This document shows positions 34,764-46,183 of a DNA stretch of 64,000 nucleotides, in pieces (the stretch's first letter is position 1; every line of letters begins with the position of its first letter). Source of the stretch: Rhipidocladum racemiflorum. Taxonomy: Eukaryota > Streptophyta > Magnoliopsida > Poales > Poaceae. The translations under genes and the position numbers were made by a program. The DNA lies in assembly GCA_036346355.1 (NCBI GenBank), contig CM070576.1, forward strand, positions 58,699,712-58,763,711. The letters run 5' to 3'. Under the pieces are notes generated by a model. The model ran no database searches. It saw nothing but the letters and a program-made list of their open reading frames with translations, and had not been told where the DNA came from.

Positions 34764-35215
34764 TTGATCATCATCTAAAAATTTTATAAGAATATTACTG
34801 ATACACCAGGCCATACAAATTTTTTTAAAAAAAACTTTCTAACATGGTTTGAACTATTTTTCATTCGGTTGAAATTTATCAATCAGTCTTCAGTAGCATT
34901 GTTCGAATTTTTAAAAATTCCTCAAGATTGATCATCATTTTTATGGTAATATTATGGATGTGTTAGAACCATCCACAAAAATTTTCAAAAGTTTCTAACG
35001 TGGTTTGCACTATTTTTCATTCGGTAGAAATTTATCAGTCAGACTTTTATCAGGACAATAGCACTGTTAGATTTTTTTAAAATTCTTCAGACTTGATCAT
35101 CATCTGAAATTTTTATGGGAATATTATTTATGTGTTAGGATCACCCAAAAAAATTTAAATTTTTTTTGACGTCGTTTGAACTATTTTTCGTTCAGTTGAA
35201 ATTTACCAATATTTC
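34764..35215. repeat. Tandem repeat, three copies of about 165 bp
   Basis: Copies start at 34764, 34928 and 35093 with TTGATCATCAT. Each carries the phrases TAACRTGGTTTG.ACTATTTTTC and GTTGAAATTTA. Periods are 164 and 165 bp. The copies are diverged and AT-rich. No match to a grass centromere satellite that I know. Confidence 0.75.
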
Positions 35216-35826
35216 GGCAATTCCAGACAAAAGTTTGTTTTTTACCGAAATCTCGGAAATCTCATTTCAAAAAAATGTCGGATTTGAATTTTGCTTTTTG
35301 AATTTCATCCGAAATTACGATATTTCACTGATATTTCGGATTTCGAAGGGTGATGAGATTTGAACCGAAAACGAAATTTGGAACACTGAGCTACTACATA
35401 TGATATGTTTGATGCGATCGATCTCAAGGGCGTCGATTATACATCATGGATTTTTCTGTAGTTTAAACGACAGTTGGTATATGACAGTTGGTATGTAATT
35501 CAGTAAGGCGCATATATAACCCTGTAAGTACATGTTAAGTACAGCAGGATTATTGTTAAACTTGATTAACATTAAGCAGGTCCTGATACGATGAGATAGG
35601 TAGAAGTAGATAGATTTTAGGCGTGGAGCCGGCTGGAGTGTTGAAAGGCAGGCAGAGGCGGCTGGCGGTCCGGCGCGCGTGGGCTCGACCTGATCATTAG
35701 TCACCCCCGCTTTATCTTATTCGGTGCTTTATCCGAACCAACCGGGCAAAAGCATACACATGCATGCAGTTTTGGTAAGCCCTGGCTTGGCTCAGGGTCT
35801 ATCTGGGGAGGCTGGGTTAGACTGAA

Positions 35827-36290
35827 GAGCTGTTTGGTCGATACACAACAGGATAAAATAAGTAAACGGTTCTAACCGGGCTTTATTTTTTTGGGGTTGT
35901 TAACTTGCTGGACTGTAAAGTAGCTGTAGGTGGCGGCTGTGGCTTTTTTGATATATCGTTTGGTAAACTGCCTGCTGCAGTTGTAGCTTTTAGGGACCAA
36001 CCGAGTGAGCCCGAGTGAGGAGCTGGGAGTCGGGGAGGTGGCGCCTGAGCCAGAGGGAGTCGAGAAGGCGACCGGGCGGGGATACGACGGGACGAGGAGG
36101 GAGACGGAACGAGCGGGAAGGCGGTCGAGCGAAGCCACAGCTGAAAAACACATCCCTATCAGCTATGGTTTTTAGGGGTACTTCAACTATTATAGCTTGG
36201 CTGTGCAGCTGCTTTACAGCTGGGCCGTTTGAAGGAGTTTTAGGTCTAAAACTGAAGCACATCTGAAACGCAACCCCCAAACAGGACCTT
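35827..36290. mobile_element. Possible hAT-like MITE
   Basis: The left side has GAGCTGTTTGG and the right side CCAAACAGGACC, a weak inverted pair typical of grass hAT MITEs. The interior has repeated AGCTGTAAAG/CTGCTTTACAGC-like phrases. No clear 8-bp duplication was found. Confidence 0.3.
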
Positions 36291-36299
36291 CACCACTTG

Positions 36300-38195
36300 C
36301 AACAAGCGATCGATAGCGCGATGGATCGCGCATGCATTCTAGCTCACTGACTCGATCGAGCTGTGGTCCTCACTCCTCAGTGTGATATGCACGTACGTCG
36401 ACCTTTCTTGGCACGCAAAAATGAAAGCTAGAAAGCGTTGGCCTTTGATCATGCTGCTGTAAGATCGATTCCCACGCGCGCATTTCGTCGCTTCGAACGA
36501 CCGATAGAACGTGTACGCACATTTCACGTGCGCATGCAGCAAAATGTACTCGATCTCATCGCAACCAGACAATCTAGCTGGTCCTTAATTAGATCTGTTC
36601 CAATTAAGCTAGCTAGCTCTCCATAGTTAACTTAGGAGCTTGGAGTTGTGTCAGAGCTTTCGGCAGTCGCCGCGTACGTACTTGGCGTGCGTACATATAT
36701 TAGAAAGGGTGTGTGGCCATGCACTAGACCAAGCGAGATCCAATGTGGTGCGTATAGTGTGCCTCTAGCTTTAGCAATCACAACACCAACGGCAGATGAA
36801 TCAAAAGGGACAGTCTAGATTTCCTGTGACCACCGTTCAGGAATAATGTAACAACATGTGTCCTACAACACGTACTGCAGCGAATACTGTGCCTGCATAT
36901 TGTAGTATAATCTGAACTATTGACTCTTTACATCGGACGGTGCTGATGGTTAGCCACTGCTAAAGTTACATTAATCCCTGCTTCAACTGCACGGGAACCC
37001 TTCCCACGCTGAGACCGATGATGATGGCCGGAGCAGGCGCCGTTGCAGCTGGAAGGGAGAACTCAACCTTTAGGAATACACAAAGAACAGAGACAAGTGG
37101 GCACAATAGATATCGATCGGTGATTTTGCTTCGATGGCGATACATGCTCGGATGTTTATTTGGGTGGACCGTATTGCAACTGGTGTGGTGTATCTTTGGG
37201 GGAGAAGTGAAGCAAAAGGACTACACGCCATGTGGTGCATCACCTTGCCCAGCTGCCGACGTCATTGCTCCTCTTTTATTTTTGAGAAATCTGTTTGCAG
37301 ATGTTGGCATGCTGATATGTGCCGGTGTTCGTACTGAAGTCCGAAAAGATCGGTTTGTTTTGTGTAGATTAATTTCCATCGGGCTAGTTCAGTAGTTTGT
37401 CTATCTAATAGTTTTGATTAACTCAAAACGAAGCCTAATTCACGCTGTTAAACAGATGCACCATGGACGGCGTGTGGTGCTGGCCTGCTGGGCTAGGCAA
37501 CAACTGACGGGTGGTACTACTAGTAACCAGGTAATTGCCAAAAAGTGGTAAGCAAGCGTGAGGCAATGGTCAAAAGATACCTTTTAATTTACCTGCCTGT
37601 TCTAGCTTGCACACCCCATCAAGCCCAGTACACCGTACTAGTGTCCATTGATGTTCCATTGTTACAAAACACACACTGCAGAGCCATGATAAGGTCGTTG
37701 AATTCTGCAGCACGCGCGAGGCATACCTCAAGTCTGAAAACAGCAGCAGCTTGCCAGAGAGAAACCATGTTTTTCTTTTCTTATTGAGATCGAGAGAAAC
37801 CATTTTATACATTGTAACCTGTAAACGTCCATCATGGATGTACTCTCGCGCCATCCGGGTCAGGGTTCAAAATCTGGGCAGCATAAAATTTTTTTTTGAA
37901 AAAATTTGATTTGCTACGGTAATTTCTGGATTTTTCGACAAGATTTCAATTAATTTTGCTAAGATTTCAATTTTTTGGATCGAGATGATCGCAAATTCGG
38001 CTGGTTTTCTTGGTTTTTGGATTAGATTTCGCGCTAAAAAATTTGTAGAGAACTACAATGCCTTTTATGAGAAATACATGTGAAAATTTTACCAAAAAAA
38101 TCATATACAAATTATGTAACATAGTTTTCATGTGAGGAATGCTGTGTGCTCCAACTCCTGCACAACCTAGCTTGCTTCGATTTAGGGCTGTAAGA
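36300..38195. other. Intergenic DNA without a recognised gene
   Basis: Mixed composition with short open frames (for example 37018-37395, 125 residues) that have no family signature and no matching splice or codon pattern. The part after 37860 is AT-rich with many TTTTTTGAAAA phrases. Confidence 0.5.
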
Positions 38196-38520
38196 AAAAG
38201 TTTGAGCTCGGCTCGGTCTAGGCTCGATTCGAGCTCCAAACGAGCCGAACTCGAGCTTAATTTTGAGCTCACGAGCCTACTCATGTTTAGACCGAACATT
38301 CTTGAGTTGAGCTTACTCAAGCTTGGACCGAACTCTCTTGCACCGAGCTTACTCGAGTTTATTATCGAGCATACTCGAGGCGAGCTTGAGCCTACTCGAG
38401 CTTGGAATAAGCAGAGCTCAAACCTGTCGAGGTTCGGACTTCAACTCAAGCTCGGCTCGAGTTTTACTGAGCTCAAATCTGAGAGCCCAAACTCACTCGA
38501 GTTCAACTGGTTTACGGGCC
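38196..38520. repeat. GAGCTCG/CTCGAG-rich repeat
   Basis: Dense palindromic hexamers (GAGCTC, CTCGAG, AAGCTT-like) in phrases such as GAGCTCGGCTCGG and GCTTACTCGAG. This composition is typical of a dispersed plant MITE-like repeat. No clean termini were found. Confidence 0.55.
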
Positions 38521-39486
38521 TACTTCGATTTATGTATTGACTGCACACTAATTTGCTCTGTGATTTGCAGGCTCTGCATATAGCTAGCTGCAGATATAAT
38601 AGTTCAATTCTCTGAACCAACCAATTTCTTCTTCTACAGCATGCATACATGCATCTTCTATTAGTTTTTCGGCAATTTCTTGATGCAACACACGTATTCG
38701 ACAGCCTCGTGGTCGAAACCCGTGGCGGGTTCTCGGTTGAGTAGGTGGCAAGTGGCACTGACAATTTCTTAAGGTACTGCCATGGCTGCAGCAAGGACCT
38801 TGGCCAAGGCAAGGATATCTTCACGTACGGGTCTGTGCCAGCCTCCGCTCTCCATTTCTTTTCTTGTGTTTTTCCGAAGTTTCAGAATTGAATGCATATT
38901 GTTCTGAATCTTTTCATTTGATGAGTGAAAATTAAGTATGTCTTAGCTAGTTATTATCTTGCTTAGTTCATTCATCTCTGCATCTATAGCTTTCCTGGTG
39001 TTCTAAGCTATTTGGCCACGGTGAATATTCAGTAATATAAAATCTTATCAGGTGCACTAAGCTACCGGCTTGATTTGGAAGGGTATTTTATATGAAAATG
39101 CTTTGTATTATGCATTCAAACAGATAGGAAATGTATATAAATGCTTGCATGATTTTTTCAAAAAATTTTCAAATTTATTCTAGCTTCGGGAGACAATTTT
39201 ACAGGATTAAAAATGACCAAAATTTTGGTCAATTCGGCGAAATGTCGATCATTTCGATAGAAGTTTCGGTTTTACCAATCTTGAAAATAACGAATTTGAA
39301 ATTTGATTTTTAAAATTTAAATTTTGGCTGAATTTTGATCAAAATTTTAAAATCTCACCAAATTTTCAGATTTCGACCGCCGCTGAGATGTGATCTAAAT
39401 TTTTTTTTGAAAACTTGATCCGTCCGGTGCGAAAATTTGGCCGCACACATTTCTTCTGCATATGTGCATCGACATGACTCACGGCA
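38521..39486. other. Intergenic DNA without a recognised gene
   Basis: AT-rich, with AATTTTGG/CCAAAATT-like inverted phrases near 39200-39400. Nothing coding recognised. Confidence 0.5.
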
Positions 39487-39726
39487 TCATCACTACTCCA
39501 GGCAGCATGCCGTTTCCTTTTTCATCCTCGGATTGTAGGCCCGCCGCCCGCCCGGCCCCACACCCTTATCCACTTAATTTCGTGCAGAATTATCAACTTT
39601 GCAGACACGCTCATCACTACTCCAGGCAGCATCCCGTTTCCTTTTTCATCCTCGGAATGTAGGCCCGCCCGGCCCCACACCCTTATCCACTTAATTTCGT
39701 GCAGAATTATCAATTTTGCAGACGAG
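39487..39726. repeat. Tandem duplication of a 124-bp unit
   Basis: Copy 1 starts at 39487 and copy 2 at 39611, both with TCATCACTACTCCAGGCAGC and both ending CTTTGCAGAC or TTTTGCAGAC. Copy 2 lacks about 8 bp in the CCGCCCG run. High identity suggests a recent local duplication. Confidence 0.9.
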
Positions 39727-40484
39727 CGTGAACTTTTCCACCTTTTCCTTCGTCTGCTCGATCGCTCGGTAGTTCATTTCATTTCAGTTCAGTAGCTTTA
39801 GCTTTCGCAAGTTAGCTCGTCAATACTCCTCGGGCCCCAGCCCACCTGCGCACGGCATCACGGCTAGTGTAGCGCCTCTGCCGCCACCAACCGATCGACG
39901 ACTACCATGCGGCCGGAATGCGATAATAGGATAGATCATAGACGAGCGCACAGACACGGGTCTTTCCGGGCGGGCAGTAACTTTGCCATCGAAATGAATC
40001 GCAGCACAGGTAACTTCGGCGACTTTCTGAGAGGCATGGCCATGCGTGTGCTTGATGGGATTGCCCTGTGCGGCTCGTGTTAGCCAGGTGACCGTTTAGG
40101 ACTGGTGCGCGCGGATGGCTCTAGTGGTGTAGTCCCCTGAAAACAGGAGCCGGCCAGATGCAAATCTACTGACTGGAAATCCTTTGCGAGTAGCCATTAT
40201 TGGTCACACGAAAATATAGCAATGCGGCCGGCGCATCAGTCGTGCGTAGGCCTGCTAATGGGTTAGACCCAGCCCATCTCCACACCAACCTACCTTAGCT
40301 GACTCCACTTGCCCGAACCAATCCAACCTATTTATCATCCCTCACAACCCAACATAATTCAATCCATGTGACGCTTCAACCCAAATCAATCCAAACCATT
40401 ACCTAGTATGGTTTCAACCCATTCGGCCGAACCGTTTCAATCCATTCGGCCAAACGGTGAGCAAGCTGGAAGCTGGGTTGTCAA

Positions 40485-40979
40485 AGTCCATGTGTTTACG
40501 TGGAAGTGATTCCCCAACTAAATGTGCAGTACCATCATAAAACAGCCGATACGTGGGTCGCGGCTGTACCTCTCCGCCGCCCTCGCCGCGGCCTCTGCCC
40601 TCTTGCTCTGGTGCGACATAGCGGCCGCGGCCGACAGCTTTCGGTCGTGTAACGGTGTTGGCCGCAACGTGCTCCTCGGTGGTCATCCTCAGCGGCGAGG
40701 TGGGCCTTCTTGCCTGGGGTCCTGGTGGATATGCCGCCGTGCACTGTGTGGTGGGATGGTAGGCGTGGCCGCGTGGAGCCAGAGCGCGGCGGCGTAGAAG
40801 CCCTCGATCGCGGTCGGACTTGCCAGAGCCCCGCATGCCGCGGAGGTTGGCGACGACACCGAGCGAGGAGCGAGGCCACGAAGGCGGCCGGCGTGCCGGG
40901 CACCACATTGAAGAAGAAGTCGAGGAAGGGGTGCCCAAAGGACACGAACGTCGGCGAGAGGTTCCACGTGAACAGCTTC
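40485..40979 (-). pseudogene. Fragment of a DUF2828 (vWA-like) protein gene
   Basis: On the minus strand, pieces in different frames match the plant DUF2828 family from memory: LSPTFVSFGHPFLDFFFNVV then PGTPAAFVASLLAR (relatives have LSSGNPCLDFFFHVV), NLRGMRGSGKSDRD with GFYAAALWLHA (relatives have NLRGVRGTGKSDKEGFY), and RAAERYSRD with PTYRLFYDGTAHL from near the C-terminus. The large middle of the protein is missing and at least two frameshifts occur, so it is a truncated, internally deleted pseudogene. The family resembles Ro60/TROVE and vWA proteins, with no firmly known function. GC-rich codon use contrasts with its AT-rich surroundings, consistent with capture from a gene. Confidence 0.72.
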
Positions 40980-40993
40980 CCCTTCCCTTATTG

Positions 40994-41267
40994 TGTGTTT
41001 GGTTAGTGGGATGGAGTGGAATAGAACCATCCCATCCCATCAAGTCTAGTGTTTGGTTGGAGAGCTGAGGATGACTTTGTTTCAGAAAAAAGAATATTCT
41101 CTCTAGATTCGGGACGTCCAGGTTCTACAAATTTTCTGGAACGCAGCCATCCTACTTGGAATGTGTGAGTGACAGTGGGTCCTGCCTGAGAATCTGGGAT
41201 GGAACCATTCCATCCTGAAATATGGGATGGAACCATTCCATTCCATCTCACTCTCCAACCAAACACA
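40994..41267. mobile_element. MITE, 274 bp, TIR TGTGTTTGGTT
   Basis: The left end TGTGTTTGGTTAG and the right end CCAACCAAACACA are inverted copies. The interior is GGATGG/CCATCC-rich in both orientations. It lies directly at the 5' side of the DUF2828 fragment. The target duplication is unclear. Confidence 0.6.
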
Positions 41268-41389
41268 TGGTGGCTCTGTGAGTATCGGGTGGAATCGAGT
41301 AGAGGTTCGAAGAATGGATTGAATCCATGGGTTGAACCAAACTTGTTAATATCGTATCCAAGGTTATACCAGTTTGGCTCTTAAAATGA

Positions 41390-41745
41390 TACGCTTCGAT
41401 ACCAGTCTATATCAACTACCATTTCGGATTTAGTATTAGTATATATTTATAAGTATACATATGTTTAATTGTACGTACACCAAAGTTCACTTATAATATT
41501 ACTTCAAACACATAGTAATACTACCAAATATAACATAAGATCATATTATCAATTATACTAGCATGACTGGTGTTGACTGGTATCGGGCTGATATTGACTG
41601 GTATCGAACCGGTATGACCGGTATCAAGGCCTATACGATACATAGGATTACTTCCTATTGGTTGAGGTGCTAAACTGTTACATACCGGTCATACCGGCTG
41701 GTATGTACCGTTATTGATAACTATGAGTTGAACCCATTTAAAACC
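41390..41745. repeat. ACCGGTAT-rich repeat
   Basis: Many copies of GGTAT and ATACCGG phrases in both orientations (for example ACCGGTATGACCGGTAT near 41610). Unclassified. Confidence 0.45.
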
Positions 41746-42028
41746 GAAAAACTCCAAACATAACCAATTCGAGCCAACTCGCTTCACAGGCAAACTCAAA
41801 TCGAACCGACCCGATTCACCAATCAATCCATATGAACTCACCAAAAGCCAATCCACTTCTAAGACCAACCAATTCAACCCTTTTCAACCCAACACATTAG
41901 CACCCCTAGTCTGTGAATCATCACACCTTAGCTATGCATAAAACAAGGAAAGAGAAAGGTGGGCAAAGTGATCAATGCTGATTGCGCGGGAGTTCACATT
42001 TTTGCCTAACCAAGTGAGCAGTTAATAT

Positions 42029-42421
42029 GTCAGTTCAAGAATAATGGCTCCATCGTCGAAAAGCTTATACGCGTCATGCAAGAAGAGGGTTTGACGGTGT
42101 GATCATTTTCGGTTTTTGGAACATTTGGAAGAAGAGCAATGCGCGCATTTTCCAAAACATGGAGAATCCCGTCCACATTGTCGTGCAGAAGGCGCGACAA
42201 GATCTAGTGGAGTTTACAATTGCTACAGAGAAATCCGTCTAAGCGAGCGGTTCCACCTTAGTTCGTTGTTCGTGTTTTCTTTTCGGTTGCTAGGGCCTCT
42301 ATTCTACTAGCGTGCCTTTTGGTGATTTGCAAGTTGTCCGTCGTGTTGTATTTGGCTACTAAACTTTCTTTCCTCTCTTCTTAATTGATTGGGCAGTGCT
42401 CCTGCCTCCAATTTCGAAAAA
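42029..42421 (+). mobile_element. 5'-truncated L1-type LINE insertion
   Basis: A 393-bp segment ends in an A-run (TTCGAAAAAAA) and is flanked by a 17-bp direct repeat with one mismatch, AAGTGAGCAGTTAATAT at 42012-42028 and AAGTGAGCAGATAATAT at 42422-42438. It contains the end of a LINE reverse transcriptase ORF: IIFGFWNIWKKSNARIFQN, stopping with TAA at 42240-42242. WNIWK-x-RN-x-RIF is typical of plant L1 C-termini. A 3' UTR with the phrase GCAGTGCTCCTGCCTCC follows. Target-primed reverse transcription explains the 5' truncation and the TSD. Confidence 0.88.
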
Positions 42422-42718
42422 AAGTGAGCAGATAATATTATATTATAACTCTCTTATGCCGAAAGAAATCCCCTGAGCTTATGGCTCCCACGTCATTTCG
42501 CACACGTTCTTGGCCAATCACCGCCCACGCATTCTTGGCCAATCAGCACTTGGATGCGCCGACGCCATTGGATCGAGCCTGCGTCTCCCTGTCTGATGGA
42601 TCTTTGTGCCTCATGTGACCCATCCTTTCGGAGCCCTCCACGCCACGGTCTTTCCCGAGCCCTCCATGAGACGCATTGTCCTCCCCCTCGTTCCTATCCA
42701 TCTCTAGTACATAAAATG

Positions 42719-42868
42719 TTATCATAGACGGTTCAAAAATATCATCATAGACAGTTTTGTGTACCGTCTATAACCATATGTCAGTGATAATTATGGTGAA
42801 TCATAGACAATTTTAGGATCCTCTGTGGAAAATTTATCACATACGATTTTTGGTCAGATCAGCACTAC
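42719..42868. mobile_element. CACTA fragment related to element 1
   Basis: Degenerate ATCATAGACGGTT and ACCGTCTATAACC motifs match the subterminal array of CACTA element 1. No terminus is preserved with confidence. Confidence 0.5.
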
Positions 42869-43381
42869 TCTCTAGCTAGCACAACCTAGATTAGGCAGAA
42901 ATATTACACTTTCATTTAGTATGGCGTATGCCACGCACGGCTGCAGCTTGTCTGGCGCGCTGCCGGCTGCCGTAGCTTCCCCTCGTGCTAACCTTACAAT
43001 TTCGCCTCTGCAGCCGAAGATCTTGCCGTTACATGGTTTAGTGCGTTTACCCACCCTGCTGAGCACCTGGGCCACAACCTAACCGGCAGCTAGGCATCCA
43101 ACCTCCTCAGCCTCTGTCAGACCCAGAAGTAACACCTACGAACCCTATATGTAAAACACACTGATCTAGGGTCAAGCTAGTGTACACAATATATCAAATA
43201 TACATTTATTCTTTAATTAACATAGTCTTTTGCAATAATATTGGCTCAAAGGCAAAAAAAAAAAAAAGAGTAAAGGAACGAAAATAAGATAAACTGAAAT
43301 AAAATCCAAAAGATTTGCCACTAGCAATTGACCGGGGTAGCTGTCCAAGTTGTCCTCTAAAAATAACAATAAATAAAGGGT

Positions 43382-43397
43382 GAGTACAAAAGTACTC
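43382..43397. repeat. Conserved perfect hairpin in element C
   Basis: GAGTAC-AAAA-GTACTC, the counterpart of the hairpins in elements A and D. Confidence 0.75.
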
Positions 43398-43710
43398 CGC
43401 AAATCAGACAGGAGATGCAGAATTAATGCAAAGGATATCAAATGAAGGTTATATGGTTATTTTATCACAAAGTAGCAAGTTCACAATATTCTATGTAATT
43501 TCCAAATGCATAATTTGGTTCAAATAGCAAATTCTATTTTTTCTAATATTTTTGGATTCAAGAATCACTCCTATAATCAACTCAGAAATCCCACTTGGAG
43601 CTTAAACCAAGTTTACCATGATGGACTCGCTCCATCCCCCACTAAATACTTTCCCAAAACCATTTTTAGAAACATTAAGATCTAATCTGTGAAAGGCTAG
43701 CTCGGCATAC

Positions 43711-43794
43711 CCATGACCGCGGGTGCGGTTAATCGATTAGTTTTATACTTTGCAGAGGTTGTACAACTTTACCCACAAGATATGATTGTCTCCA
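43711..43794. repeat. Conserved block in element C
   Basis: Counterpart of 14619-14691 with AATCGATTAG in place of CTATTCGAATAG and TTTGCAGAGG in place of CTCTGCAGAG. Confidence 0.7.
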
Positions 43795-44814
43795 TTTGCC
43801 AAAATACATATTTTCTTTGGTGTGCGGTAGAGAGAATCACGACAAGGCCCCACATAAAGCTCCATCCATGTAGTCATGCCCGCTAATATTTCAGCGCTGA
43901 AAGTATCACCCTAATTCAGAAGCGCCCTTTTGCGCCAAGTAGCAGCTTCTCACTCACACCACTTTCCACCCAATGGCATGACTGACCATGATATGTGGCA
44001 ATACAGATAACCAGGTTTGTCCCATACCAAATATGTGGTAGTATGGCAACGCTTTACATTGAGCAACTCACAGACTGATCCTTAATTGACTAGGCGATCT
44101 TTCACAACCCATGAAACCACCACACTAAGCTATCTCGCCCAATCTAAATTATATTTTTATTTTCATTACGACATGACATAAAAATCTACGAGACAACATT
44201 CAATAATGCTTAAAAGCATAGTTCTCAATGATCATCAAACATAATTCTCATTTCAACAAAATTATCATTTGGCATAAATTCCCAAAATAATCTAAATTAG
44301 GGACTAAGCATAGGGTCTAAGCATGTCCTAACTGTTTTGATAGTCATCATACATCATAAGTATAACCTAGGGTTACAATAATTCAAGGAATTTAATCATC
44401 AAAGGTGGCTTTAACAATTATGACATAACTATTTGCTTTAAAACTGACATGAAATATATTTATAGAAACTTGCATGCAATAATTTAAATTCAACATAATA
44501 TTTCACAAATTGGGTTCAACATGGTCAACGCTACTACAGAACAGTACATCACTGCCGGGTCCAAAACGCCATCACTGCCGGTTATGGGAGCCGGCAGTGA
44601 TTGGTCGGTAATGATACTTGGGATTATCACTGCCGGCTCAGGAACTGGCAGTGATAATAGATATATCTGCCGGTTAAAGAGTAAACCGGCAGTGATAATA
44701 GATATCTCTGCCGGTTAAAGACCAAATCCAGCAGCGATATATACATATCACTACCGGTTCACACCAAATCCGGCAATGATATAAATGTTTATATTCAATA
44801 TTCTGGCAGTTTTA

Positions 44815-44893
44815 AAACAACACGAAGAGATTCAGGAGGTCACCCATCCTAGTTAGTATTACTCTCTCCCAAGCACGCTTAACTAATGAGTTC
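44815..44893 (-). pseudogene. Partial second 5S rRNA-like copy in CACTA element 2
   Basis: On the minus strand it reads AGAACTCATTAGTTAAGCG, then TGCTTGGGAGAGAGTAATAC and AGGATGGGTGACCTCCT (C box intact, 44838-44850 for its core), ending near CTTCGTGTTG. It covers roughly the last two-thirds of a 5S gene and directly follows the fuller copy, so it looks like a partial tandem repeat. Confidence 0.78.
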
Positions 44894-44900
44894 TATCATC

Positions 44901-45014
44901 GATTTTAACGCACTTCCCAAGAGGTCACACATCCTAGTATTACTCTCGCCCGAGCACACTTAACTTCAGAGTTCTTACATGATCTAGTACCGTAGTGTCG
45001 GTATGATAGCATTT
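44901..45014 (-). pseudogene. 5S rRNA-derived module inside CACTA element 2
   Basis: On the minus strand it reads ATGCTATCATACCGACAC at the start, GAAGTTAAGTGTGCTCGGGC in the A-box and intermediate-element region, and AGGATGTGTGACCTCTTGGG in the C-box region. The flanks match those of the module in CACTA element 1: GGGGGACGCGTTATATTTC upstream and GTGCGTTAAAATCG downstream. So the unit shared between the two CACTA families is larger than the 5S gene itself. Confidence 0.83.
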
Positions 45015-46183
45015 GAAATATAACGCGTCCCCCTCCCCTTATCATATTCCAAATTTACCATGACATGGATGTTAAATTTTTACTATGACTTGGATGCTTC
45101 AACACAAAGTGTTTGATTTTACTATGACTTGGATGCTCAACACGAAGTGTTTGATTTTACCATGACATGATATAGTACCGGTAGTGATAGTTTGTTATCA
45201 CTGCCGGTTGGTTATACCAATCGGCAGTGATACGTTTCCTGGGCAGCGGATCTTACAAACCGGCAGTGATATTTTATCACTGACGGCTCTATCCCAACCG
45301 GCAGTGATATGGCGGCAAGGAGTGCCTGTTCTGTAGTAGTTCAAGTATGTGTAACTTGCCTTGAAAGAGACCCTCCTCTGGTTCTGGACCTTGCTCTTGA
45401 GTCCACACTTCGCTCTCGTACACTCCCGATGTTTCAACGTCTACATGAATTGAAAAGAATTGAAAATAAATACCAATAATAGAGAGAAAATAAACTCCAA
45501 AAATCAAATAAAATTCACTACTAAATAGAGCTCAATTTTACAAATTTTTAGGCTCTAAAATCATCTCAATCGAAGCTCGTATAAGTGAGAACGGGCTAAC
45601 AAAAGTTTAAAAATAAATAAAATAAATAAATCATAATTATTTGAATTATCTTTCTACTAGAAAATTGAATAATATACAAAGCTGACATCATCACATATTT
45701 TCCTTTTTGGCCAAATTATTTTTCTAAAGGAAAATCGAATTATGACGCCATGCTGGCGTCAGTGATCTAATTTCTAGAGAATAAAAATAAAACTAAAATA
45801 CTACAAAGGCTGACAAGTGGGCGCCAGTCTATGGACCCGGTCCACAGACTGTCGCTGGTTCACGATGAACGCGATCCACCAGGAGCTAAACCGGTGGCTA
45901 ACGCGGCAGCGACGTGGCTACCACGTGATGGACACGTGGGCTCCACATCGGCTCGGGAAGGCAGCAAAGATCGACAATGGCGTAGCCACTAGAGCGGGAA
46001 ACGATGACTCACCAATGGCGTTTCAGCGGCCAAACGACGATGCGACTAGACGGATGAGATCGATCCCATCGCGAAGACTCTGAATCAGAGCTCCAATGCG
46101 GTGGAGAGGCAACGGTAGCGGTGGAACAAAGCAAAAATGACGGCGGCTATATCATATATTATGTAGTGCTGAATTATGCATAT

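Larger units (their letters stand above)
40247..41908. mobile_element. hAT-like element carrying a host gene fragment
   Basis: The left end TAGGCCTGCTAATGGGTT and the right end (read inwards) TAGGGGTGCTAATGTGTT form an inverted repeat, a pattern known for plant hAT elements. The 8-bp flanks GTCGTGCG and GTCTGTGA match only partly, so the target duplication is doubtful. Both sides are rich in AACC and CCAACC phrases. Inside lie a DUF2828-type gene fragment and a smaller MITE. If the termini are right, this is a Pack-type element that captured host coding sequence. Confidence 0.5.
44529..45341. mobile_element. CACTA element 2 (813 bp, non-autonomous), nested in element C
   Basis: The termini CGCTACTACAGAACAG and CTGTTCTGTAGTAGTT are inverted copies and differ from canonical CACTACTAC and GTAGTAGTG at one base each. 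The 3-bp flanks are CAA on both sides (44526-44528 and 45342-45344). The subterminal motif is ATCACTGCCGG / CCGGCAGTGAT, unlike that of element 1, so this is a different family. The interior holds a 5S-derived module, a second partial 5S copy, and a short tandem repeat (about 45055-45170, with the phrase TACTATGACTTGGATGC). Confidence 0.85.
43115..46183. mobile_element. Element C: second copy of the element A family, 3' end unclear
   Basis: Starts TGTCAGACCC, like element A. It shares in the same order the hairpin GAGTACAAAAGTACTC (43382-43397), the block ending TTTACCCACAAGATATG (43711-43794) and the phrase TTTGGTGTGCGGTAGAGAG. It is interrupted by CACTA element 2 and continues after it to a GC-rich part (45800-46140). 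The expected ending GGATGTTACA is not found; a CACTA remnant at 46184-46412 may have replaced it. Confidence 0.65.

Noticed and set aside
37018..37395. 125-residue plus-strand frame with hydrophobic segments
   Set aside because: No recognisable motif, and a second overlapping frame is equally open; judged to be chance.
40522..40797. Plus-strand frame with an apparent hydrophobic N-terminus
   Set aside because: It lies opposite the DUF2828 fragment; the hydrophobic run is the complement of an Arg/Glu/Ala-rich helix.
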